Below are positions 40,569 through 49,696 of a stretch of DNA of 64,000 bases, one piece after another. The translations under genes and the position numbers were made by a program. The notes beneath the pieces are model-generated. The model did no database searches, was not told where the DNA came from, and saw only the letters and a program-made list of their open reading frames with translations. Source of the DNA: Natrialba sp. SSL1 (GTDB lineage: Archaea > Halobacteriota > Halobacteria > Halobacteriales > Natrialbaceae); the NCBI RefSeq assembly GCF_001861355.1, contig NZ_MASN01000011.1, forward strand, positions 1 to 64,000, written 5' to 3'. Positions within the stretch are counted from its first letter, which is position 1, and each line of letters starts with the position of its first letter.

Positions 40569-43031
40569 CTACGACATCGAGACTGACTCGCCGTTTTCCA
40601 CGTCGTCCATCGAGACCTCGAGGTCACTGTCGCCGATGGTGTACTCGCCGGGGTACGGCACCGTCACGGCAAACGAGTCGTCTTCGTCGACCGTCACCGT
40701 CCGTTCGTACGTGAACGTCTCGTCCGAGACGCTGACCTCCGTCTCGAGTGATAGCTCCTCGCCGGCCTCGCCAGAGCCGGTAATCGTCGCGCCGGGGACG
40801 ACGGCGAAGGCGGAGGCCTCCTCATCGAGGTAGATGGCCTGGTAGTGTGCCAGTCCGTCGGTCTCGTTCCCGCCAGCGCCGTGGTTCTCGTGGAGTTGTG
40901 TCTGTGCCGTCTCAGCCGGCATCTCGGATGTCCCCGGCATGACGACGTAGCCAACTCGGTCCTCGAACTGATCGTACCAGTCGTCCGGATCACTTGCGGT
41001 CCGGAACTCGTCGAAGTTGTTCGCAGCGTACCCGTAGTTACGAGCCTCTCCGTTCACGAAGTAGTTGTGCATCCGGTTATCGCCCCACAGGCTCAGAACG
41101 AAGTTGTCGGGATACTCACGGTCGGTTTCGAGTGCGTGCTCCTCGATCGCGACCGTCGCCGCAACTTCGGCGTCTCCGTGGGCAGTCTGGGCGCTCAGCG
41201 ATGGGACGAAGAACAGACTCATGCCACAGACGAGCAGGGCGATCCAGGCGAGCGTCGCGAGCTTTCGCCAATCGCGGGAAACGATAATGCTCGGCTCCTG
41301 ATCGCCGCCGTCGGCTGCAGTCTGCCGGGCGCTGGGTGAGCCGCCACGATCCGCCACATCGCCTTCTCTGAACGGACGCGGCAGCCGAGCGAGGTCGACC
41401 CACGCGAGGAGGTAGACGAGAGCGAGACCGCCCAGAACGGCCATCGGGATGGCGAGCTGTGCGGCGAATCGAACCTGGAACACGGCCAGGGCGAGCCAGA
41501 ACAGCGTGTAGACGGACAGCAACAGCCACGCCGGCTCGTATCGGCGACTGACGACCCAGATCGCCCACCCGAGGACGATAATTGCGAGGTAGAACGTCGC
41601 GCCGAGCTGAGCGAGCGGTTCGAGGATGATCGAATTCTCCGTCGCGAACAGCGACCGGAGCTCTGTCGCACCGTGGTGTTCGCGGGAGAAGACGTCGTCG
41701 GCTCGCTCCCGTAATCGAGCCCACTCAGCGGACCAGAGCGATCGGAACGCTGCGAGAGCCACACCGGTGAGCAGCACCTGGAGCCCGACGAACACGCTAA
41801 CCGGAACCGCGTGGTCGACTCGTCGCCATCCCTCACCAACCACAACGACGCCGAGTGCACCGGCCACGACGAGCGCCGGAACGACGGCGATGAACGACTC
41901 GTGCCAGCCCCAGCGGAGGTGTAAGAACGCGGCGAGAAGAGCACTCACGACGAGCCCGCCGATCAGCGGTCCGTTCGCGAGCACCGGCGACACGTCCTCG
42001 CGAGCGTCGAGTGCAGCCTTCGTGCCGACGTAGCCGGCTGCCGGGATGTACATCAGAATCGAACCACCCCAGGCGTGTGCCGAGAGTGCGAGCGCCACGC
42101 CGAACGTGACGGCGGCGAGCCAGGCCCACGGCGACCGACAGTGGCCGAGCACCGCTTCGCGTGTCGTCGGTGCGGCCGTCCGCCGCCGTCGGAGGTCCAT
42201 CGCCAGCCACGCGAGCCCCAGCAGCGTCACGCCGAGCCAGAAGTACTGGTAGAGCCGGTGCTCGAGAAAGCCCACGCCCGAGTAGACCGCGTGGACGGGC
42301 GTCAGCGCAAGCAACACGACGGACGCGACGCCGACCCGAACGTCGTCCGCCACGACGACAGCCAGCCAGTAGATGACGACACCCAGCGCCAGCGTCGAAA
42401 CCACAGGCAGCCAGGCAGCGACCATATCAGCCGCCCACTGATCGCCGCCGAGCAGTTCCGCGAAAAACCAGTTCGAGGCGTGGGTGAGCGGCCGTATCCC
42501 GCCTGCGCCGTCGGGCATCGACGTCACCACGCCCCAGTCGGTCACGCCATCCGACTCAGCGAGGAACTCGTTCATCCAGTAGCGGTAGTAGTACGGATCG
42601 TTCCCCGGCGAGACGACGTACTCGTCGCGAAACACCGAGCCGTAGTTCACCAGCCGCATCACGAACAGGAAGACGAGTGCGCCCGCGAGTGCGCCGGCCG
42701 CCCGCCAGTCGACGGTCACGATCTCGCTGAGATCACGCGAGACCGATGTGGACTCGTCCTCATCAGCGAGTTCCTCGCCGCTCAGTCCCGCTTGTACGCC
42801 CTCACGGCTCGAGACGCGGTACTCGTCGTCGTCCTTGACGACGATCCCGCGGGAAACGAGTTCGCCGAACGTCCCGGAGTCCAGCGGCAGATCCGCAAAC
42901 GCCCACGTCTCGTGATCGTCGTCGACAGCGAGGACGGTCTCGAGTGTCGCTGCTCCGTCGTCGTACTCCTCGACGAACGACGCTGCTGCGTCGGCAACTG
43001 CGTGGGGAGCCGGGTCGTCGGCGTCGGCCAT
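40569..43031 (-). CDS. STT3/AglB-like oligosaccharyltransferase, divergent
   Basis: An 820-residue GT-C enzyme. Residues 1-80 form a soluble, acidic, winged-helix-like extension. From about 105 there are roughly a dozen membrane helices. The first outer loop carries the metal-binding pattern SPGNDPYYYRYWMNEF, and a later loop has GVGFLEHRLYQYFW. The periplasmic-side domain starts near 620 and has LSLWGDNRMHNYFVNGEA in the place where classical AglB has the WWDYG motif. It should transfer a lipid-linked glycan to asparagine, but the altered acceptor motif suggests a distinct subclass or substrate. Directly downstream of an AglF-like gene. Confidence 0.8.
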   Translation of the reverse strand: MADADDPAPHAVADAAASFVEEYDDGAATLETVLAVDDDHETWAFADLPLDSGTFGELVSRGIVVKDDDEYRVSSREGVQAGLSGEELADEDESTSVSRDLSEIVTVDWRAAGALAGALVFLFVMRLVNYGSVFRDEYVVSPGNDPYYYRYWMNEFLAESDGVTDWGVVTSMPDGAGGIRPLTHASNWFFAELLGGDQWAADMVAAWLPVVSTLALGVVIYWLAVVVADDVRVGVASVVLLALTPVHAVYSGVGFLEHRLYQYFWLGVTLLGLAWLAMDLRRRRTAAPTTREAVLGHCRSPWAWLAAVTFGVALALSAHAWGGSILMYIPAAGYVGTKAALDAREDVSPVLANGPLIGGLVVSALLAAFLHLRWGWHESFIAVVPALVVAGALGVVVVGEGWRRVDHAVPVSVFVGLQVLLTGVALAAFRSLWSAEWARLRERADDVFSREHHGATELRSLFATENSIILEPLAQLGATFYLAIIVLGWAIWVVSRRYEPAWLLLSVYTLFWLALAVFQVRFAAQLAIPMAVLGGLALVYLLAWVDLARLPRPFREGDVADRGGSPSARQTAADGGDQEPSIIVSRDWRKLATLAWIALLVCGMSLFFVPSLSAQTAHGDAEVAATVAIEEHALETDREYPDNFVLSLWGDNRMHNYFVNGEARNYGYAANNFDEFRTASDPDDWYDQFEDRVGYVVMPGTSEMPAETAQTQLHENHGAGGNETDGLAHYQAIYLDEEASAFAVVPGATITGSGEAGEELSLETEVSVSDETFTYERTVTVDEDDSFAVTVPYPGEYTIGDSDLEVSMDDVENGESVSMS

Positions 43032-43139
43032 TAGCCACTACGTTTGCGTGGGAGCGGATAAAGACTGTGAGAAAACACGTACCTGTACCCGTACCCGTAC
43101 CCGTTCAACGAGTGGCAGTGAAAACAGTCCTCGGTCGGC

Positions 43140-43913
43140 TCAGTCAGTCTCGAGTTCCGGCGCACCAACCGACGACCCGGGGACCTCCGCTGGTGGGACC
43201 GCTTCCCCCTGCAGGAACGCCGTCGCCTGATCTCGGTCCTCGGGATAGCCGACGTCGACGCGCCAGCCCTCCATCCGGATCGCGTCGATCGTTCGCCCGG
43301 ACTGGATCAACAGATCGATCGCGTCCGAGAGTTCGTACTCGCCGCGGTCGCTCGGCTGAACGAGCCGACACGCATGAAAGATCGCGGGCGTGAACGTGTA
43401 GAACCCGGTCATCACGAGATTCGACGGCGGGTCGTCGGGCTTTTCGACGACCTCGACGATTTCGCCGTACTCGTTCGTATCGAGCACGCCGTAGCGCGAG
43501 GCTTCCTCGTAGGGCACCTGCTCGACCAGGAACGCCGCATCTGCGCGATCTTCTTGCTGGCGGGTCACCACGTCGCCGAGGTTCGACCGGAAGACGTTAT
43601 CGCCGAGCATCAGCATGAACTCGTCCTCGACGAGCGACTCGACCTGGAGGATGGCGTGGGCGAGACCCAACTGCTCGCGCTGGTGGGCGTAGGTGATCGG
43701 CACGCCGCGGTACTCGTCGTTGTAGCGGTTGATCAACTGCTCTTTCAGGTGGCCGACGACGACGAGCAACTCCGTCGCACCGATCGCGATGAGGTTGTCG
43801 AAGACGTCCTCGATGATCGGCCGCCCGTCGACTTCGACGAGCGCCTTCGGCTTGTCGTCGGTGAGCGGCTGGAGGCGAGTCCCCTTTCCGGCTGCGAGAA
43901 CGACCGCTTGCAT
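43140..43913 (-). CDS. aglF: AglF-like sugar-1-phosphate nucleotidyltransferase
   Basis: A 257-residue NTP-transferase with the signature MQAVVLAAGKGTRLQPLTDD and the lysine box KPKALVEVDGRPIIE, then LMLGDNVF (metal aspartate) and VVEKPDDPPSN. It forms NDP-sugar from sugar-1-phosphate and NTP, and is most like glucose-1-phosphate uridylyl- or thymidylyltransferases such as haloarchaeal AglF. It supplies the donor for the glycan handled by the AglB-like protein 109 bases downstream. The start at 43913 is clear from the signature; the frame is open upstream but only as non-coding sequence. The gene symbol is by similarity. Confidence 0.8.
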   Translation of the reverse strand: MQAVVLAAGKGTRLQPLTDDKPKALVEVDGRPIIEDVFDNLIAIGATELLVVVGHLKEQLINRYNDEYRGVPITYAHQREQLGLAHAILQVESLVEDEFMLMLGDNVFRSNLGDVVTRQQEDRADAAFLVEQVPYEEASRYGVLDTNEYGEIVEVVEKPDDPPSNLVMTGFYTFTPAIFHACRLVQPSDRGEYELSDAIDLLIQSGRTIDAIRMEGWRVDVGYPEDRDQATAFLQGEAVPPAEVPGSSVGAPELETD

Positions 43914-44151
43914 AGACACTGCCCACTTCGAACCGGGATAAATAGCCACCACCTGTCCATGCTGGATGCCCGCCAAATTGCCGCGTGCACTCGGATGTGC
44001 AGCCGACACTAGGACGACCAGTGAACAGTCACACTTGGCGACGGATTTCCCCTCTGAAAGTGCGACACCACCCTCGACTCGACGGTGACGGTACTGAAAC
44101 GAGAGTCCTAGTACTAGCGTCTCCAGACTAGTACTAGACTGACTACGATCG

Positions 44152-45756
44152 CTACTCCGCGGACCCCGAACTCGAGTTCCCACCCTCACCGGCAATCTCT
44201 CCCAGCAGTCGCACCTCGTCTTCCTCGGTGATGTGATCGGCGTCGAAGCAAGCGCGGAGAACTTTGTGTGCGAACTCGGGATCAGCGAGACAGCCCTGGC
44301 GGTCGGACGACGCAGAACGGACGGTGGACTCGAGTGACTCGAGTTGCTCGGCGAGTGCGGCGATGTCAGTGGCGAGGGTGTGGGTGTCGATAGTGGCGTT
44401 GGTCTCTGGGTTGGTAGTGGTGGTGGCGTTGGTCTCTGGGTTGGCAGTGCTAGTGACGGTAGTTTCTGTGTTGGTGCTGGTGGTGTCGACGGTGCCTGCA
44501 CCCGCGTCTGTGCCCGACTCTGTGGAATCTATGCCGGGTTCCAGTCTCACTTCCTCCTCCGACTCGGAACCTGCAACGGAGTCGGTCGTCTCCTCCGGTT
44601 CGTCAGCCCGTGTCTGTGTCTCCTGGCGGTCGAACCGACGCGATTCGGACGTGTTTCCGGTGGATTCTTTCTCGCTGTGTTCGCTCTCATCCCCATCCCC
44701 ATCCCCAGCCCCAGCATCAGACTCAGGCTCTGGCTCAGGCTCAGACTCGGATGTAGACGTAACTACTCGCTGTCCGGTCCCATCGCCAGTCGACCCGACA
44801 GCCGCCGACCCAGAGCCAGCAGCGTCGCTGTCCACAGGCTCCGTCCCACTCTCGGTCTCGCTTTCTGTCTCGGCTCCATTCCTGTTCCCGTTTCCGTTCC
44901 CGTTTTCGTTCCCGTTCCCAGTCACCGCCGATTTCTGCTCGGACTCGAGTACCCCCTCGCCATCCACATCATCTGCAGCGCTGGAGTCGGACTCGCCAGC
45001 ACCCTCCCGATCGCGAGCCGTCTCGACTGCACCGTTCTCGTCGTCGAACAGGTTCGAGACGAACTCGCGTCGGCGCGACCACTCGAAGCCGTCGATCGAG
45101 TTCACCCGCTGGCTGATCGTCGCGCTGGTGACGCCGAGCGTCTCGGCGAGTGCGGCCTGCGTTGCGTCGGGCCGGGCGGCGATCTCCTGGAGCGTCTCGC
45201 GCTGGCGTGGCGTCAGTGCTGTCGGATCGGTCGGTGCGTCGGGTGTCGAGTCCGTCGAGTTGTCGGTGGTCATCGTCGAATCGTCGGCTGTGTCCGAGGT
45301 CGTTGATGCGTCGGCTGTTGGTGCGTCATTCATAGAAACAGGCGTCTCCCCCGCATCGTCGTTAGAATCTCGGTCGGTGGGTGGATCTGCAATGTGCTGG
45401 TTCTCGTCTTCGTCTGCGCTCGCTTCCTCCTCTGTGCCCGCGGCTACATCTCCCTCGTTGCTCACACCCACTTCCTCATCCTCACCCTCACGCTCGTCCC
45501 CATCCTCTCCGTCTGCCTCTGTCGCTCCCTGTGACGCCGACCTGTCCTCGTCACCCTCTTCGTTCCCGGTAGCGCCACTGCTCGTGCTCGCAGTACTCTC
45601 GGCTGTCGTCTCGCCCGGATCACCGTACTCCTCGAGTACCTGCTCGACGATCGAAACGGTTGCACCGCTGACCTCGTCGGCGAGTTCCTCCAGCGAGGCG
45701 TCCGGTCGGGAGGCGGCAACGTCGAGGACCTTCTTGTGGAGGATGGCACGGGGCAT
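44152..45756 (-). CDS. Two-HTH protein with long low-complexity acidic linker
   Basis: A 534-residue protein. Residues 1-45 are one HTH-like domain (MPRAILHKKVLDVAASRPDA, LEELADEVSGATVSIVEQVL). After an extremely acidic Glu/Asp/Ser/Thr linker, residues 190-240 form a second HTH (TPRQRETLQEIAARPDATQA, ALAETLGVTSATISQRVNSI). A further ~220 residues are low complexity with Gly-Asn and Thr-Asn-Pro repeats, ending in a helical segment with LADPEFAHKVLRACFDADHI. It is conserved in haloarchaea, probably as a regulator; its target is not known. Start chosen at MPRAILHKK because homologous N-termini begin there. A perfect 9-bp-arm dyad lies 72-98 bases upstream. Confidence 0.72.
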   Translation of the reverse strand: MPRAILHKKVLDVAASRPDASLEELADEVSGATVSIVEQVLEEYGDPGETTAESTASTSSGATGNEEGDEDRSASQGATEADGEDGDEREGEDEEVGVSNEGDVAAGTEEEASADEDENQHIADPPTDRDSNDDAGETPVSMNDAPTADASTTSDTADDSTMTTDNSTDSTPDAPTDPTALTPRQRETLQEIAARPDATQAALAETLGVTSATISQRVNSIDGFEWSRRREFVSNLFDDENGAVETARDREGAGESDSSAADDVDGEGVLESEQKSAVTGNGNENGNGNGNRNGAETESETESGTEPVDSDAAGSGSAAVGSTGDGTGQRVVTSTSESEPEPEPESDAGAGDGDGDESEHSEKESTGNTSESRRFDRQETQTRADEPEETTDSVAGSESEEEVRLEPGIDSTESGTDAGAGTVDTTSTNTETTVTSTANPETNATTTTNPETNATIDTHTLATDIAALAEQLESLESTVRSASSDRQGCLADPEFAHKVLRACFDADHITEEDEVRLLGEIAGEGGNSSSGSAE

Positions 45757-46139
45757 CCGATTGTGACTGCTGTGCGCCCGGGTAGCTCTCGGTGATGATG
45801 TCGAGTTGCTCATTCTCACCAGTGGACCGATGTCAGTTAACGCATCTGACATCGACCGACCCGTTATAACTTTCTCAAATAAAAGACATATACAGCGTAT
45901 TCTGACAGTCAAGCTGCTGTGGGTAGTATGATGCTTTGTTCACAGCGTCAGTGCAAGACGGTCCGAACGAGTGTCGAATAAACTGGCAACGTGACAGTCG
46001 GGCAGCAACCAGCGGCCTCTCACCTCGTACAATAATATAAATGCCAATATTGGTGACGATTTAGCGACAAGGTTTTCAAATGGCTGATACGCCTGTATTA
46101 CAATAAAACCTAAGTCGTCGTAGAAAGCATTCCTTTACA
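45757..46139. other. Divergent intergenic region
   Basis: No gene is supported. It separates the two-HTH gene from the HTH-MNT gene. The left third holds the dyad at 45828-45854 and AT-rich TATA-like strings (TTTTATTTGAG on the minus strand near 45880). Confidence 0.4.
45828..45854. promoter_or_regulatory. Inverted repeat upstream of the two-HTH gene
   Basis: CGATGTCAG (45828-45836) and CTGACATCG (45846-45854) are perfect complements separated by 9 bases. It lies between the probable TATA region and the start codon and could be a binding site for autoregulation. Confidence 0.5.
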
Positions 46140-46832
46140 ATGAAAACGTACCCGAACAGTACATCAACTGACAGGACACGGATAGAAGTCGATATACCAC
46201 CGCAAAGCGGTGGATTATTCAGAAGCGAGGCCACTGACGATATCCTTCTCTTTTTATCAAGGCATCACGACGAATCGTTCTCCATAACGGACATCGCAGA
46301 GACAGTCGATTACACGCGGCCAACGATTACAAAAACGGTCGACATCCTCTCTGACAACAACCTCGTCGTCGAGGAACGTGATGGGACCCGGCGGCTCGTA
46401 CAGATCAACCGCGACCGGTTGACGCAGCCAGACGAACCCTATCTTACTATTCCACAGTCAGAGTTCCACGCTCCGGTGAAGGCGGCAACGGAGGAGTTGT
46501 TGGACGAACTCGATGATGTTCTAGCCGTCGTCCTCTACGGAAGCGTCGCCCGCGGGGAGGCAGATCGCCGCAGCGACATCGACCTCTGGGTGTTAGTGCG
46601 TGAGAACAGGATGGGCAACCAGCGACGGGCGAACCGTGTCAGACAATCGCTCGAATCGGATTCGTTCGATGCGAACCGCTACGCGTTCGAGATCGATGTC
46701 GAGGGTCTGCAAGCCATTCCGAACTATGCGAGCGAACTTCGAGAAGTCCTTCGTGACGGTATCGCTGTCCACCGAACTGACGAGTTCATAACTGTCCGGA
46801 ATATGATTCTGCACGGTGATGGCGATGAGTGA
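46140..46832 (+). CDS. HTH-MNT nucleotidyltransferase antitoxin
   Basis: A 230-residue fusion. Residues 30-85 are a winged helix (DDILLFLSRHHDESFSITDI, TVDYTRPTITKTVDILSDNN), probably binding its own promoter. Residues 105-220 are a minimal nucleotidyltransferase with the complete signature GSVARGEADRRSDIDLWVL. In haloarchaea these are paired with HEPN proteins as antitoxin. It overlaps the HEPN gene by 8 bases. Unlike the mntA at 32232 it carries its own DNA-binding domain. Confidence 0.8.
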   Translation: MKTYPNSTSTDRTRIEVDIPPQSGGLFRSEATDDILLFLSRHHDESFSITDIAETVDYTRPTITKTVDILSDNNLVVEERDGTRRLVQINRDRLTQPDEPYLTIPQSEFHAPVKAATEELLDELDDVLAVVLYGSVARGEADRRSDIDLWVLVRENRMGNQRRANRVRQSLESDSFDANRYAFEIDVEGLQAIPNYASELREVLRDGIAVHRTDEFITVRNMILHGDGDE

Positions 46833-47331
46833 CCCGAACGTTGTTAGGGAGGCACTCAACGCAGCCATTGATGCGTTCAACGAGGAAGGTTACGGCATTC
46901 CGACGCGGGAACCGGAAATCGACACGGACGCTGACTGGAAAACACAACTCACCAAAGGCTGTCGTCTCCTCGCTGTTGTCAAGGAAATAGAAAGTGGCGA
47001 GTACTATACCGCTGTCGTCGAACTGTGCTTCGGCATCATCGAACGGTCATTGGAGGCGTTTGCCATCGTGGAAGGCAGCGATGAACTGCGCGACTTCCAG
47101 ACCGATTCACACGATCGGTGTTATGATCAAGCGGCGCGGTTCGGCCTCTTTACACGGGAGCTGACACATGAGCTCAAAAACCTGTATGGGAATAACCGGA
47201 CGGACAGCTACTACGGCGGCCGCCATCCAACGAAACGGCAAGCCGAAACGATGCATCGATTAGCCCGTACAATTCATCAACACGTTACCGACCAGATTCG
47301 TGAGGGCGGCGTCTGTAACTGTGATCAGTGA
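46825..47331 (+). CDS. HEPN-domain toxin
   Basis: A 168-residue helical protein. The region KGCRLLAVVKEIESGEYYTA, VELCFGIIERSLEAFAIVEG fits HEPN helices, and NNRTDSYYGGRH near residue 125 is the likely motif region (R followed by Y/H), although the classical R-x4-H is not clear. It is probably an RNase toxin held in check by the MNT protein encoded just upstream (8-base overlap). Starts at 46819 and 46825 are both possible; 46825 gives the compact N-terminus MSDPNVVREALNAAID. Ends GVCNCDQ, with two cysteines of unknown relevance. Confidence 0.7.
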   Translation: MSDPNVVREALNAAIDAFNEEGYGIPTREPEIDTDADWKTQLTKGCRLLAVVKEIESGEYYTAVVELCFGIIERSLEAFAIVEGSDELRDFQTDSHDRCYDQAARFGLFTRELTHELKNLYGNNRTDSYYGGRHPTKRQAETMHRLARTIHQHVTDQIREGGVCNCDQ

Positions 47332-47399
47332 CTATATTGAGGAGACATTAAACAGTAGCTTCACCCGTTTCTGATCGATCACTGCTCCGACATCCACTT

Positions 47400-48233
47400 T
47401 TAGGACCGCAGACCCGCAACCGGTGGCCCAATGAATCGCCAGACGAGCGGAAAGGCAAACCCGACCACCGCGCCGAAGCCACCCAGGACGACCAGCCCGA
47501 ACACGTGCAGATACGGCACCGGCCGGGAGAGGTCCAGTACAACACGCATCCAGATCGGGACCGCGAACGCGACAACCACGAGCCAGACACCGAGCCCATA
47601 CCAGACGCCAAGCACCAGCGACGGCCCCGGCCGCAGCACGTACCAGCGCCTGTTGAGCACCGAGACGCCGCTCGCGAACCCGGCACTCGCCACCACACAC
47701 CCACCGATGAGCACCAGCCAGCCCGCGGCCGTACTCTCACGGCCCACCAGTTCGGCGACCAACTCGAGTCGCCCCGTCCAGACGAGGGTCCCACCAACGA
47801 CGAGCGCGCCGAGGAGGCCCGCAATCCCGGCGGCGTAGCCGAAGACGAGCGTTCGCGCCAGCAGGCCGTACCGCGGCGGTCGCCCGCGGCTATCACGGTC
47901 GCCGACAGCGGTTGCAGCGGTGAATACGGCAACAGCACAGACGAAGGTCACGACCGAGGCGGCGATGCTCAGGAGCTCGCGCGTGTCGAACGGCGGCTGG
48001 TCGAGCGTGTAGTGGAACGCAAAGAGGTCCGCCCAGCGCGAGTCGTGCATGGCCGTCAGTTCGGACTGGAACACGGGAGTCACGTAGTGAACGTCCGGGA
48101 ACAGCCCCCAGAGCCCGCCGAGGACGACCAGCCAGAGGTGGCGGCGCGTGAGATAGCCACGAAGCGCAAGTGGTCCCGCTGCGAAGAGGACGAGCGTCGC
48201 GCCGGCGAGAAAGTGAGTCAGTGCGGGAGCCAT
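47400..48233 (-). CDS. Polytopic membrane protein of unknown function
   Basis: A 277-residue protein with about seven hydrophobic helices. The N-terminus MAPALTHFLAGATLVLFAAG, then LWLVVLGGLWGLFPDVHYV and the histidine-containing segment FAFHYTLDQPPF, recall membrane-bound metal-dependent hydrolases of the DUF457/YdjM type, with conserved His and Asp near helix ends, but this is weak. The start at MAPALTHF is preferred; upstream starts at 48251 and 48263 are possible. No clear operon partner. Confidence 0.6.
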   Translation of the reverse strand: MAPALTHFLAGATLVLFAAGPLALRGYLTRRHLWLVVLGGLWGLFPDVHYVTPVFQSELTAMHDSRWADLFAFHYTLDQPPFDTRELLSIAASVVTFVCAVAVFTAATAVGDRDSRGRPPRYGLLARTLVFGYAAGIAGLLGALVVGGTLVWTGRLELVAELVGRESTAAGWLVLIGGCVVASAGFASGVSVLNRRWYVLRPGPSLVLGVWYGLGVWLVVVAFAVPIWMRVVLDLSRPVPYLHVFGLVVLGGFGAVVGFAFPLVWRFIGPPVAGLRS

Positions 48234-48384
48234 GTCACGCGATACCTTCATTGCTGTATCCACCCGGACAGCACAGACGACCGCCGAATGGACAGTCCAG
48301 AATCACCCGACGTTACTGCTGCCGGAACGATAAACGGCAGGGAAGCCTGTCACGTTCGCAGAATCGTCGTCAAGCCGCCGCGTC

Positions 48385-49521
48385 TCAGACTGGCCAGTAC
48401 TCCCCGTGTGCCTCACGGATCTTCTCGAGTGCATCGACGAGCGGCTCCGTGTTCTCGTCGAGCCACGCGTAGGGATCACCCTCACCGTACTCGGGCAGGT
48501 CGTGTGTCTCGCCGGTCGCGCCCTCGAGTACCCCCAGCGTCGCAAACGCCAGGTGGCTGATCTGGTAGCCGCCCTCCTGGAGAATGAGATACTGGCCGTC
48601 AGTCACCGTCGAGGCGAGTTTCGCGGCGCGCGAGCCGAGCATCCGGAAGCCATCACGCGAGACGAGGTTTCGGCCGAGGGGATCGGATGGGCCGGGGTCT
48701 TGCCCGGCACTGTAGATAAGCAGGTCCGGGTCGTAGTCGGTCACGATGGGGTCGACGAGGCGGTCGAACACGCGCTCGTAGCCCTCGTCGCCGGTCCCTG
48801 GCGGAACCGGTGCGTTGACCGTGTACCCCTCGCCGTCGCCGACGCCGACCTCCTCGAGGCCGCCGGTCTGTGGATGGTACGTCGGATCCCAGGCCCCGTG
48901 GTCGTTGTGAACGCTCAGAAAGAGCACGTCGTCGCGGTCCTCGAAGATTTCCTGCGTCCCGTTGCCGTGGTGGACGTCCCAGTCGACGATTGCGACCCGG
49001 TCGACGCCCGAGTCAGTATCGAGTGCGTGCTGGGCTGCGATCGCAGCGTGGTTCAGGAAACAAAAGCCGTCGGCGCGGTCGCTCTGGGCGTGGTGGCCGC
49101 TGGGTCTGGCGAGCGCGTACGGGACCGACTGGGAGTCCTCAGCAAGCGCGTCGTCCGTTGCGGCGAGGGCTGCACCGGCGGCATGCTGTGCTGCTTCGAA
49201 CGTGGCATCATTCATGGCGGTGGTGGTGCCGTCGATATACCCGCCGCCGTCATCGGCGAACGCCTTGAGCCAGGAGACATACTCCGGATCGTGGACGCGC
49301 TCGATCGCGTTCTCCGGTGCAGGGTCCGCGGTCGTGAACACTCCATCCCCAAACGTGGAGGCGATGATCTTCCTGATGTTCTTGGCCCGTTCAGGCTGGT
49401 CCGGATGCGGTTCGTCGGACGCGAGAAACGGCATCGACGGGAGTTTGAAGGCACCATCCGGTGGGGCGTGATCGAACGTTCGCGGGTGCCAGTAGACTGA
49501 CAGCGACGTATCGTTGCTCAT
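48385..49521 (-). CDS. Histone-deacetylase family / acetylpolyamine amidohydrolase
   Basis: A 378-residue zinc amidohydrolase of the class II HDAC/acetylpolyamine amidohydrolase family. The active site is intact: RPSGHHAQ (tandem histidines), DWDVHHGNGTQ (metal aspartate and histidine), a second metal aspartate in SAGQDPGPSDPLG, and GGYQ with the transition-state residue. It removes acetyl groups from lysine or from acetylated polyamines. It lies 175 bases downstream of a complete Pot-type ABC transporter operon, supporting a polyamine role, but protein deacetylation is possible. Start at MSNDTSLSVYWHP; the frame extends 11 codons further. Confidence 0.85.
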   Translation of the reverse strand: MSNDTSLSVYWHPRTFDHAPPDGAFKLPSMPFLASDEPHPDQPERAKNIRKIIASTFGDGVFTTADPAPENAIERVHDPEYVSWLKAFADDGGGYIDGTTTAMNDATFEAAQHAAGAALAATDDALAEDSQSVPYALARPSGHHAQSDRADGFCFLNHAAIAAQHALDTDSGVDRVAIVDWDVHHGNGTQEIFEDRDDVLFLSVHNDHGAWDPTYHPQTGGLEEVGVGDGEGYTVNAPVPPGTGDEGYERVFDRLVDPIVTDYDPDLLIYSAGQDPGPSDPLGRNLVSRDGFRMLGSRAAKLASTVTDGQYLILQEGGYQISHLAFATLGVLEGATGETHDLPEYGEGDPYAWLDENTEPLVDALEKIREAHGEYWPV

Positions 49522-49696
49522 AGAGAGTATAGTACGAGTGAGAATAGCAACCACTATGATAATACCGGTCAGTCCCAGATCTGGTTGGGTCGTTGACTGC
49601 TATTCAAAGATCTGGGTGTGTAGTGAGTGGTGGTTCACATGCCACAGAATCTCTGCTGAGGAAGGGGTACAAAACGGAAACGGAAAACGTCGGTGC

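Noticed and set aside
42075-43034. 319-codon frame antisense to the AglB-like gene
   Set aside because: Histidine/arginine-rich product without motifs, a shadow of the membrane enzyme gene.
44264-45766. 500-codon open frame antisense to the two-HTH gene
   Set aside because: It is serine/valine/proline-rich low-complexity and mirrors the acidic repeats on the other strand; the minus-strand protein has two clear HTH domains.
48406-49500. 364-codon frame antisense to the deacetylase
   Set aside because: The opposite strand encodes an intact HDAC active site; long antisense frames are common in GC-rich haloarchaeal genes.
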